This document shows positions 1-7,243 of a DNA stretch of 7,778 nucleotides, in pieces. This DNA comes from an uncultured Clostridia bacterium (GTDB taxonomy: Bacteria; Bacillota; Clostridia; Christensenellales; Borkfalkiaceae). Below the pieces are notes generated by a model. The model was not told the origin of the DNA, ran no database searches, and saw only the letters and a program-made list of their open reading frames with translations. The first letter of the stretch is position 1. Each line of letters starts with the position of its first letter. Made by a program: the position numbers and the translations under genes. The DNA lies in assembly GCA_944338265.1 (NCBI GenBank), contig CALVLO010000155.1:1-7778 (forward strand), in the 5' to 3' direction.

Positions 1-26
1 AAGCGGCGATGATGGGGAGATAAAAA

Positions 27-160
27 TCCCCTCATCCGCTTTATCTCCGCCGCTATCGCGGCGGGGATAAAGCACCTTCCCCCGAGGGGGAAGGCAAAGG
101 GCGATCCCCCCTTAGTCCCCCCTTAAAGCGGCGGAGCCGCGTTAAGGGGGGAGGGGAGAG
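27..160. repeat. Palindromic intergenic repeat cassette, copy 1
   Basis: Three hairpins follow each other. The first has 16-bp arms at 38-53 and 58-73 with loop TATC and a single G-T pair. The second has perfect 9-bp arms, CCTTCCCCC at 75-83 and GGGGGAAGG at 86-94. The third has outer arms CCCCCCTTAA (117-126) and TTAAGGGGGG (142-151) around an inner GCGGC-GGA-GCCGC hairpin (128-140). The cassette starts with TCCCCTCATCC (27-37) and is partly repeated at 462-590; its third hairpin recurs there as an identical 35-bp block. None of the hairpins is followed by a T run, so they do not look like intrinsic terminators. The organisation resembles REP-like or MITE-like intergenic palindromes; that class is inferred from structure only. 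Confidence 0.8.
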
Positions 161-461
161 GGCGGGGGAGGAATTTGCTCAAAATCGGAGGGGGTATTTG
201 TTATATTTGGGGGTGGTATAGTTGCCCAAATGCGGGGGTGTTTGCGAGAAAATGCTGCATAAAAATCGGCAAAAGCGAGCGGGGGGACATTGACTTTGCA
301 GGTAGATTATAGTAACTTTTGCAGTACAAAGTGATAAAGTGTAAGAATTAAACTTGTTTTCCATCGGGGGGGGGTGTCAGGTTACATTTTATAGAGTAAT
401 TCGTTTTATGTTTGCGAAGGATAAAACATTATTCGCGGAAGGGTGATTGCTTTTTTGCGAT
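161..461. other. Gene-free spacer with regularly occurring G tracts
   Basis: I see no convincing gene here. A 61-codon minus-strand frame (364 to 179) lacks a ribosome binding site and resembles nothing I know. The plus strand carries G tracts at 190-194, 209-213, 234-238, 281-286 and 366-374; several are followed by T or TG and a T-rich stretch, so they may be degenerate copies of one short unit. A short inverted repeat GTTTTAT (403-409) / ATAAAAC (421-427) lies near the right end. The spacer is more AT-rich than the palindrome cassettes on either side and is the likeliest place for a promoter of the surface-protein gene. Confidence 0.5.
290..318 (+). promoter_or_regulatory. Possible weak sigma-70-type promoter
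   Basis: TTGACT (290-295) matches the -35 consensus at five of six bases. It is followed after 17 bases by TAACTT (313-318), which matches the -10 consensus at only three of six. It points toward the surface-protein gene, but the start would lie about 480 bases upstream of the ATG, so the transcript would carry the palindromes of 462-761 in its leader. No better pair was found closer to the gene. Confidence 0.2.
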
Positions 462-590
462 TCCCCTCATCCACCGCAAGCGGTTCCCCTTCCCCCCGAG
501 GGGAAGGCAGAGGGGAGGGGATCCCCTCTCATCCCCCCTGTATCCCCCCTTAAAGCGGCGGAGCCGCGTTAAGGGGGGCGGGGAGAGGAA
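462..590. repeat. Palindromic intergenic repeat cassette, copy 2
   Basis: This is a second copy of the cassette at 27-160. It begins with the same TCCCCTCATCC (462-472). The first hairpin is a short ACCGC-AA-GCGGT (473-484), unrelated in sequence to the long hairpin at the same place in copy 1. Next comes CCTTCCCC (488-495) / GGGGAAGG (500-507). The block 544-578 is identical to 117-151. After it both copies continue with GGGGAGAGG. Conserved flanks around non-homologous but still palindromic centres are the notable property. Confidence 0.8.
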
Positions 591-596
591 AACTCC

Positions 597-629
597 CACC
601 GTCTGCGCGGCGGAGCCGCGCAGACGGTG
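597..629. repeat. Perfect 15-bp palindrome with GGA triloop
   Basis: CACCGTCTGCGCGGC (597-611) pairs perfectly with GCCGCGCAGACGGTG (615-629) around a GGA loop. The core GCGGCGGAGCCGC (607-619) is the same 13-mer found at 128-140 and 555-567, so this is another member of the same palindrome family with different outer arms. No T tract follows, so it is not a conventional terminator. Confidence 0.8.
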
Positions 630-659
630 AAAGTGGAAACACCTTATCCCCTCCCTGAC

Positions 660-684
660 CCTCCCCTTGAACAACAAGGGGAGG
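660..684. repeat. Palindrome, 10-bp arms with AACAA loop
   Basis: CCTCCCCTTG (660-669) and CAAGGGGAGG (675-684) are perfectly complementary around AACAA. The preceding TATCCCCTCCCTGACC resembles the start of the cassettes at 27 and 462, so this may be a diverged further copy of the same element. A purine-rich GGGGAGG segment lies at about 704-711, just before the next palindrome. Confidence 0.65.
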
Positions 685-711
685 CGGGGAAAAGAAGGTG
701 GCAGGGGAGGT

Positions 712-761
712 GGAACTCCCTCAGTCACTTCGTGACAGCTCCCTCAGGGAGGGAGCCAAGG
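712..761. repeat. Double-hairpin intergenic repeat ending GGGAGCCAAGG
   Basis: Two adjacent hairpins form one unit: GTCAC-TTC-GTGAC (724-736), then GCTCCCTC (738-745) / GAGGGAGC (749-756) with loop AGG, closing with CCAAGG. I recall very similar CTCAGTCAC...GTGACAGCTCCC...GGAGCCAAGG units between genes in gut Clostridia genomes; this is recognition from memory, not a search. It ends about 50 bases before the surface-protein ATG, so it would form part of the mRNA leader for any promoter upstream of it. Confidence 0.75.
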
Positions 762-794
762 ATTTATAGAACAAAATTACAAAACAAGAAAAAC

Positions 795-801
795 GGAGGA
801 G
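795..801 (+). promoter_or_regulatory. Shine-Dalgarno that fixes the surface-protein start
   Basis: GGAGGAG at 795-801 lies 8-10 bases before the ATG at 810, in a purine-rich leader. It sets the start at 810. The reading frame is open back to a GTG at 627, but that GTG sits inside the perfect palindrome at 597-629 and has no ribosome binding site, and the intervening codons translate repeat DNA. Confidence 0.85.
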
Positions 802-809
802 AAGAAGAA

Positions 810-3800
810 ATGAAAAGGATGGTATTTAGGATGATGAAGTTAAAAAGGTCGGTGGTGGTGCTGATCGCGGCGGTGGCGGCAATTGCGTGCGCCATCGCGG
901 GGGTGGCGCTTAGCGGCACCTTTGGCGCGCTCCGAACTGCGCAGGCGGCAAATAATGTGCAGATCGAGGGGTACTATAATAGCGGCTATGGCGATGGTTC
1001 GGGCGCCAATCTGATCCAAGGCGGCACGAATACGGCGAAATCGTTAAAAGAAAACGGCTATAAAATAGAGCTGTATGACGGGATCGCCATTTCCGCGTTT
1101 ACCGTTACGGGCGGGCAAACGGCTTCGGCGGCAAGTTTGAGCGATATCATGTATACCAGCGGGATGTCGATCAAGCCGTACTATGTAGCTGTCTGTATGG
1201 ACATTACGATCACGACGAACAGCACGCGAACGTTGGAGGTGCAGCTGCGCGGCGGTAACATCGGTAGTGCGTTTGAGGGCGCGGATATGCGGGAAAACCG
1301 CGTAATCAAATGCTACGAAATAATCAACGGGAGCGAAACGGCGCTTCCCGCCTATACGACTGCTTCGGACGGCAAGGCAACGTTCACGACCAAAACGATT
1401 GCAGACTGCGAATACCGTTTTGAGCTGATCGACGAAACAGACCGCCCCGTTCACTGTGTAGAGTATCGCCGTATTTATAGCGGCGAGATTTATCGCGGGT
1501 TCAAAGTAGATCTCGGAGAGCGGAGCGGTATAGTAAGTGCAGAGTCGATGGACGGCGGGCTTTATTATTTGCCGCATGATATCGCCTATTACAATCCTGT
1601 CAGTTTAAGAAATGAAATAATAGCTACTACCAATAAGGGCGGTTTTAATGATGAGTGGGTACTTGATTTGAACGGGCATGTGTTGGATCTTTCTCGCTGC
1701 GCAGATGTAGAAGTTACTTTGCCCAACGGCATGAACGTCACATGGGATGCTGCTAGGATCTCGATCAATTCGTCAAAAATAATTATTCGAGACAGCAGCA
1801 CGAAGAAGGAAAAACATAAGTTTAAGGATATCGGGGACGGCAGATGGCAGTTGGATCCTTCCGGTCCTTACGAGATCGAAGGCGGCGCGATTGTCGGCGG
1901 GGGAGGCGGCAAAGCAAACCGTACTACTACCTCAACGGTGTTTCAGCACAATTGCAACAAGACGAGCAACGATGTGTTCATATTTGAAAGCGGGACGATC
2001 GCGGGCTGTGTTAGCGGATCTCAGGCAGGCGCGAATGCGGCGGTGAAGTACAGTGCCATTATTTCTGTAGAAAATACCCTGCGTATGACCGGTGGCGTGA
2101 TCCGCAATTGTACCATTTACAGCGGTGGGAATGCTGTTCTGGCGACGAATTCCATTGTTTCTTTGTCGGGCACTGCAGATTTTGAGATGACGGCAGGCGG
2201 AATTTACGATAATACGCTGTATGTGCATTCCAATAGCAATTTATCGGTGATCCCGGGCGGCGTGATCGGAAAATGGCAGGCGGACGTGGCCAAAAACAAT
2301 CAGACCATGCAGATCAAGATCAGCGGCGGCGTGATCGAAAGTTTTCATGTAACGGGACCAGATGCCGGCAAAGCTGCTGCTGCTGCATTTTCCGACAATG
2401 GGACCTCGAAGCTTGTAGGAACGACCGCGCTGCAAATCAGCGGCGGGTATATCGATGGCGGGATCGACATCATCAATACAAATAACTTCTTCGATGCCTC
2501 GCAGTCTTCTGTTACGGGCGGATATTTTAAGAGCGCGGACTTACAAGGATCATCAGCCATGATCCCGAGCGGGTATGTGGTGTTGGATCTGGACAGCGAC
2601 CCCACGGGGAAGCACTACGGCGATGCGGCGTATGATGCAGCGCAGCCCATCGGCGTGTATCGGGCTGTGGCGGGCACGGTTACGAGCCTTTCGCCCGTCT
2701 ACGACGGGAAGCCCATCGAAGAGGGGGTAGACTTTACCTTCGACGGGGTGCCGCGCGGGCGCACGGTGGCGGGCGCGGGCACGACGTACTCGTACACGGG
2801 CACGAGCAAGGTGCAGGGCGCGGTATCGGGGAGTGGGCTGCCCACGGATGCGGGCGATTACGAGATCACGGCGGATATCCCCACATACACGTTCCCGGAC
2901 GGGTCGGCGACCTCCGCGGGGAAGGTGAAGTTTAACATTACAATTGAGCAGCTTGATCTGAGCAACGCAACGGTGGAGACGAATGAAAGTCAGCTGATTT
3001 ATAACATGGGATTTCAGAAGGTGCAAGTGACAAGTGTGAAAGTGGGCAATTTGTCGATTGCGGCTTCGGACTATTCGTTATCGGGCGAAACGGAGGGAAA
3101 AAATGTTCCAAGTTGGGGTTACAATTTGATCGTCAGCGGGATCAATAACTGCAAAGGCAGCACAACAGTTAATTGGAATATCACTCCGTATAGCTTTGAG
3201 AATGGCGGCGCGGTGATCTACCTTGATAACTATGCCAGCCCGTTCTATGATGGTACGAAACATACAAGAGCAGTAAGTTCGGTAAAATTACCGGGACTTG
3301 GCGGGATATCGGTACAGCCGGCATTGTACAATGTGAGCGGTACTTTCGAGGCTTCGGATGCGGGAGTATATACAATCACTGTAACCGGACATTATAATTA
3401 CACGGGTTCATGTTCGAAAACGTGGGAAATCAGGAAGTACGATCTATCTAATGCCGTTGCGGTGTGTAATAGTAAGTTTACATATGACGGAAATGCGAAG
3501 AAAATCACTTTAGCTACGATAAAAACGCAAGGCGGCAAGGTGCTTGTACAGAATGTGCCGTGGAGTTGGATATCGTACGACGCGAAAATAGACGCGGGAA
3601 CGTATGAGTTCACGGCAGGACCCGCATCTTCACAGAACTACGAGGGAAGAGCCAAAGGGACGTGGACGATCGCGCCGATCGATCTTTCAAAGGCGACGGT
3701 CAGCGGCGGGAACACGACATTCACCTATAACGGGAAGGAGCGGACGCCTTCCGGGTTCACAGTGACGGCGGCGGAGAACAATATGGTCTTGTCGGAAGGG

Positions 3801-6800
3801 TCGCAATATACAATAAGAGGTTCCGGGAAGAACGCAGGACTGTTTGATTATTATATTGAGCAAGGGTCAGATACAAACAACTTTATAAACGCACAAAAAC
3901 TACAAGGGGAGATCTTGAGAAGAGATATCGCCGGGGCAACCGTTAAGCTGAAAAATACGTCGTATGTGTATAACGGCGCCGCGCAGACAGTCCAAATCTC
4001 TGCCGTGACGTTGAACGGGGTCTCCGGAAACGTGACGTACAAGGTCCTCGGTGGCAACAGCGGGACGAACGCGACGAGCTACACGATGACGATTGAAGGC
4101 ACGGGCAACTTCCAAGGAGTGACGACGTATAAATGGACAATCGCTGCAAAGCCGTTGGAGCAAGGCTGGGTAAAGAATGGCGGCGGAAAGGTGTACGATG
4201 GAACGGTGGTAAGCGCCATTCAGGCGGGCTCCGTCGTTTGGGGCAGTAAAACGCTGCAAGCGGGCACCGATTATACGCTTTCTAATTTGTCGCTCCATGC
4301 GGGCACGCACAAGGCGACCATCACAGGAACAGGGAACTTTTCGGGGCAGGTGGATTGCGAGTATACGATCAGCCCCAAACAGGTCAGTGTGGTTTGGCAA
4401 GTGAACGGCGGTGCGCTGGCGGATCAGACGGCAGGGAAGACGCATACGCTGACGGCTGCCATTGCGGCGAGCGAGTTTGTTACAAACGACCGCAACGGGA
4501 ACGTGGAGTTCCGTATCGTGTGCAATCAAGCGCAGGGGACTGTATGGGGTAACAGTTGCGGCGCGGCGGCGAGCTTGGGATTGAGTGCAGAAGATACCTA
4601 TCGGCTCTCTATCGAGTTTAAAGATAAGAGCGGAAATGCCGATTACGCGGTGGCGGAGCAGACGTTTACGATCTTGGATAACTCTCTGCCCACCACGTTG
4701 GAAGTGAATGGCGTGAGCGGCGATCAGACATTGACGTTCACGGTGGACGGGAACGGCGAGATGACGCTTACCTTCCAAGTGAGCGAAGCGAGCCCGATGC
4801 CGCAAGGGCTTGGCGTGGAGTTCGATGTGAACGGCGCAAAGGTCAGCGGGGCGTATCAGAACGGCGTGTATGTCGGTTCTTATAAGATCGGCAAGATCGG
4901 GACGTATACGATCGCGGTAACCGTGACGGGAAAATCGACCGCCGGAGAACCGTATGCCGACAGCTCCGCGAAGATCGAAGTGGAGTATCTGAAAGCGAGC
5001 AACGCCTATACGAGCGCGAACTATTGCGACGGCACCAGCATCTATTGGGGCAAGACGGACGTAGTGTTTGCAGCAAAGCCCGGGTTTACGCTCTCGAATA
5101 ATAACCTTACGGGCTTCGGCGCGAGCTTTACGGCAAGCCAAGGCGGTTCGGTCAAGATCTACTATCAAGATTCCGCCCGCCAAGTCGGCTGTGCAGACGC
5201 GCAAGTGCAGTTGGATAATGCCGTGCCCGTTGGGCATATCGGCGACGGCAGCAACGCCGATTTGTACAAGGATACGGCAGGCGCGGGCGCGCAGTATTGG
5301 CTGTATATGGGTGCGCTTTCCGTGACCGCCGCGGGAGAGGACGGCGAGAGCGGCGTTGCGCTCGTGGAATATGCCTTCGGCGATGCAAGCGGCGCGAAGA
5401 CTGCCTACACTGCCGTGAGCGGCAATATTCCATTGGATGCCTCGTATGATGTGTTGTATGTGCGCGTGACGGATAATGTTGGCAATGCGGCGGTCTTCAC
5501 GGCGTCCTTCCGCCAATACGAAGCGCCCGCTGCTACGGGAACGTTGGCGTACACCAAGCTCTCGGGCGGCGCGCTCGTGTTCGATCTCGATCTCAACGGG
5601 AACGATCTGGATTCTGCCGCGGGATTTAAGTTTGACGGGAACGCGCTCACGAGCGCGGACTACACGGTGAGCGGCACGCAGGTAACGGTGTTCGGGGCAT
5701 ATCTCGATGAGCTCGCGATGAGCAAAGATGCGCAGATCTTTACCGTGGAGTATTCCTTCCTGCCGAACGGGCTGGATGCGGCGAAGATCAAGAACTACGC
5801 TTCCCTTAACCGCAGCGTTACGCTGAATGCGACGGTGGAGAAGGCAACGCTTGCGGCGGCGGACTTCACCTTCACGGCAAAAGCGCACAACGGGGGCTTC
5901 GTTTACGACGGCACCGACTACACGGCAAGCTTCGCGCTGAAAAACAGTTTGGATGCGGGCGCTTTGACGGCATCGTACACCCGTGTGGGCGGCGGCGCGG
6001 CACTCGTGACGAAGGACGCGGGGACGTACTCCGTCAGCGTTGACGCGGCGGGTTCGAAGTACTACAAAGCCGCGCAAGTGACGGACGGGGCTTGGCAGTT
6101 CACCGTCGAACAGCGGGATCTTTCGCTCGATGCGACCATCTCGGTGAGCGGAACGTACACCTATACGGGCGCGGCGCAGACGCCGACGTATCAGGTCAAC
6201 CTCGGCGGGGCTGTTCCAATCACGGCAAGCGACTACTCGATCAGCCTTGAAGATAACGTGAACGCGGGCACGGGCAAGATCGTGCTCACGGGCACGGGCA
6301 ACTTTAAGGGAACGTGCGAGGGGACGTTTGTCATCCAAAAGGCGAACTGCCTTTCGGCAACGGCGACCGGCTACACGGGCGAGTACGACGGGCAGAGCCA
6401 TTTGCCTGCGCTCTCGGTGAGCGGCTTTGTGAACGGCGAGGATATGGCTGCGGCGGGCGGCACCATCGAGTACAGCCTGGATGGCAGCGTATGGACGCGC
6501 GGCTACACCGCGACCAACGTTGCAGACAGCGGGAAGATCTTCCTTCGCGTGGTGTTTGCGAACTACGAGACGGTCTTTGCAGATGCGACGGTGGAGATCA
6601 CCGCGCGCAGCCTTGCGGACGCCGCGCTTGCGGTGCTCGGGAGCTACACCTATAACGGTGCACCGCAGCAGGCGACCTTCACGGCGGGCGACGCGCTGCT
6701 TACGGCGCAGGACTATGCCGTCAGCTATGAAAATAACGTGAATGCAGGCACGGCAACGGCAACCGTTACGGGCAAAGGCAACTTTGCAGGCAGCGTGAAG

Positions 6801-7214
6801 CTGACGTTCGTCATTGCGAAGGCAGCAATCTCGCCCAACGTCTCGCTGGATGGCTGGGCAGAGGGTGCGGAAGCGGGCGTGCCTGTGATCTCCGGCAACA
6901 GCGGCAACGGCAGCACGGAGTATCGTTACACGGGCACTACGGCGGACGGCACGGCTTACAGCAGCACGGAAGTGCCCACCGAGGCGGGCGAGTATACGCT
7001 CACGGTGACGTTTGCGGAGACGGCGAACTACCTCGGCGCAAGTGCGAGTGTGGATTTCAGCATCTCTGCCGCCGCACACGGAGGCGCTTCGGCTTGGTCG
7101 ATCATCCTGCTTATCATCATCATTCTCACCGACTGCGCGCTTACGGGCATTTTTGTCGGCTTGATCTTGCGCCGCAGAGAGGAGGAGGATGCCTCCGCCA
7201 CGCCTGCTATGTAA
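810..7214 (+). CDS. Giant secreted, membrane-anchored surface protein with beta-helix and MBG/YDG-type repeats
   Basis: The product is 2134 residues, probably an extracellular adhesin-like protein; the ligand is unknown. Residues 1-46 form a signal peptide: basic MKRMVFRMMKLKR, a hydrophobic core, and a probable cut after AQA (44-46). Residues 47-235 match no family I recognise. Residues 264-590 look like a right-handed beta-helix: LDLNGHVLDL at 285-294, then repeated turns such as MTGGVIRNC, KISGGVIESF, QISGGYIDGG and VTGGYF, with a typical closing IPSGY. Residues 618-1191 hold about seven MBG/YDG-type beta-sandwich repeats (VYDGKPI, FTYDGNAKK, YVYNGAAQT; GTGNF near repeat ends). Residues 1192-1681 are Ig-like, with VRVTDNVGN at about 1552. 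Residues 1682-2090 hold about five more repeats. A single membrane helix (W2096-L2120) ends in RRREEED. No LPXTG sortase motif is visible, so anchoring is by the helix. No catalytic motif was seen. The gene appears to be transcribed alone. Codon use changes abruptly at nt 3900. Domain names are from motif recognition; exact borders are approximate. Confidence 0.93.
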   Translation: MKRMVFRMMKLKRSVVVLIAAVAAIACAIAGVALSGTFGALRTAQAANNVQIEGYYNSGYGDGSGANLIQGGTNTAKSLKENGYKIELYDGIAISAFTVTGGQTASAASLSDIMYTSGMSIKPYYVAVCMDITITTNSTRTLEVQLRGGNIGSAFEGADMRENRVIKCYEIINGSETALPAYTTASDGKATFTTKTIADCEYRFELIDETDRPVHCVEYRRIYSGEIYRGFKVDLGERSGIVSAESMDGGLYYLPHDIAYYNPVSLRNEIIATTNKGGFNDEWVLDLNGHVLDLSRCADVEVTLPNGMNVTWDAARISINSSKIIIRDSSTKKEKHKFKDIGDGRWQLDPSGPYEIEGGAIVGGGGGKANRTTTSTVFQHNCNKTSNDVFIFESGTIAGCVSGSQAGANAAVKYSAIISVENTLRMTGGVIRNCTIYSGGNAVLATNSIVSLSGTADFEMTAGGIYDNTLYVHSNSNLSVIPGGVIGKWQADVAKNNQTMQIKISGGVIESFHVTGPDAGKAAAAAFSDNGTSKLVGTTALQISGGYIDGGIDIINTNNFFDASQSSVTGGYFKSADLQGSSAMIPSGYVVLDLDSDPTGKHYGDAAYDAAQPIGVYRAVAGTVTSLSPVYDGKPIEEGVDFTFDGVPRGRTVAGAGTTYSYTGTSKVQGAVSGSGLPTDAGDYEITADIPTYTFPDGSATSAGKVKFNITIEQLDLSNATVETNESQLIYNMGFQKVQVTSVKVGNLSIAASDYSLSGETEGKNVPSWGYNLIVSGINNCKGSTTVNWNITPYSFENGGAVIYLDNYASPFYDGTKHTRAVSSVKLPGLGGISVQPALYNVSGTFEASDAGVYTITVTGHYNYTGSCSKTWEIRKYDLSNAVAVCNSKFTYDGNAKKITLATIKTQGGKVLVQNVPWSWISYDAKIDAGTYEFTAGPASSQNYEGRAKGTWTIAPIDLSKATVSGGNTTFTYNGKERTPSGFTVTAAENNMVLSEGSQYTIRGSGKNAGLFDYYIEQGSDTNNFINAQKLQGEILRRDIAGATVKLKNTSYVYNGAAQTVQISAVTLNGVSGNVTYKVLGGNSGTNATSYTMTIEGTGNFQGVTTYKWTIAAKPLEQGWVKNGGGKVYDGTVVSAIQAGSVVWGSKTLQAGTDYTLSNLSLHAGTHKATITGTGNFSGQVDCEYTISPKQVSVVWQVNGGALADQTAGKTHTLTAAIAASEFVTNDRNGNVEFRIVCNQAQGTVWGNSCGAAASLGLSAEDTYRLSIEFKDKSGNADYAVAEQTFTILDNSLPTTLEVNGVSGDQTLTFTVDGNGEMTLTFQVSEASPMPQGLGVEFDVNGAKVSGAYQNGVYVGSYKIGKIGTYTIAVTVTGKSTAGEPYADSSAKIEVEYLKASNAYTSANYCDGTSIYWGKTDVVFAAKPGFTLSNNNLTGFGASFTASQGGSVKIYYQDSARQVGCADAQVQLDNAVPVGHIGDGSNADLYKDTAGAGAQYWLYMGALSVTAAGEDGESGVALVEYAFGDASGAKTAYTAVSGNIPLDASYDVLYVRVTDNVGNAAVFTASFRQYEAPAATGTLAYTKLSGGALVFDLDLNGNDLDSAAGFKFDGNALTSADYTVSGTQVTVFGAYLDELAMSKDAQIFTVEYSFLPNGLDAAKIKNYASLNRSVTLNATVEKATLAAADFTFTAKAHNGGFVYDGTDYTASFALKNSLDAGALTASYTRVGGGAALVTKDAGTYSVSVDAAGSKYYKAAQVTDGAWQFTVEQRDLSLDATISVSGTYTYTGAAQTPTYQVNLGGAVPITASDYSISLEDNVNAGTGKIVLTGTGNFKGTCEGTFVIQKANCLSATATGYTGEYDGQSHLPALSVSGFVNGEDMAAAGGTIEYSLDGSVWTRGYTATNVADSGKIFLRVVFANYETVFADATVEITARSLADAALAVLGSYTYNGAPQQATFTAGDALLTAQDYAVSYENNVNAGTATATVTGKGNFAGSVKLTFVIAKAAISPNVSLDGWAEGAEAGVPVISGNSGNGSTEYRYTGTTADGTAYSSTEVPTEAGEYTLTVTFAETANYLGASASVDFSISAAAHGGASAWSIILLIIIILTDCALTGIFVGLILRRREEEDASATPAM
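2661..4380 (+). repeat. MBG/YDG-type repeat block 1 inside the surface-protein gene (about 7 units)
   Basis: Approximate units begin at 2661, 2952, 3199, 3442, 3682, 3931 and 4159, each about 75-95 codons. The hallmarks are a linker such as LDLSNATV, YDLSNAV or IDLSKATV; a Y-[DN]-G strand (VYDG, FYDG, TYDG, TYNG, VYNG, VYDG); and a closing [YN]-[YF]-x-G strand followed by WxI. The second unit has a degenerate LIYNMG in place of YDG, and the fifth is poorly conserved at its end. The first unit is GC-rich, while units 2-5 are visibly richer in A/T-ending codons. Confidence 0.8.
5853..7077 (+). repeat. MBG/YDG-type repeat block 2 inside the surface-protein gene (about 5 units)
   Basis: Approximate units begin at 5853, 6121, 6351, 6616 and 6832. 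The motifs are FVYDGTDYT, YTYTGAAQT, EYDGQSH and YTYNGAPQQ; two units share DYx[IV]S...NNVNAGT or DNVNAGT followed by G-x-GNF. The units at about 6121 and 6616 also resemble each other at DNA level, around 6252-6306 and 6732-6790. The last unit lacks a clear YDG and leads straight into the membrane anchor. This block is uniformly GC-rich. Confidence 0.8.
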
Positions 7215-7243
7215 TGCGGCGTGCGTGCGGTTTTGGTGGTTTT

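Noticed and set aside
179..364. Minus-strand frame of 61 codons in the upstream spacer
   Set aside because: Its start codon is preceded by a C tract with no ribosome binding site, and the peptide shows no recognisable features.
403..427. Inverted repeat GTTTTAT / ATAAAAC as an operator
   Set aside because: Arms of only seven AT-rich bases with an 11-base gap can arise by chance, and no credible promoter overlaps it.
412..630. Plus-strand frame of 72 codons across repeat copy 2
   Set aside because: It is a translation of the palindromic repeat cassette; there is no ribosome binding site and the peptide is low complexity.
27..761. CRISPR array
   Set aside because: Repeats are few, unequal in length, palindromic throughout and not separated by uniform spacers.
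627..809. Upstream extension of the surface-protein frame to a GTG at 627
   Set aside because: The GTG lies in the palindrome at 597-629, has no ribosome binding site, and the extension translates repeat DNA. The ATG at 810 has a strong Shine-Dalgarno and is followed directly by a signal peptide.
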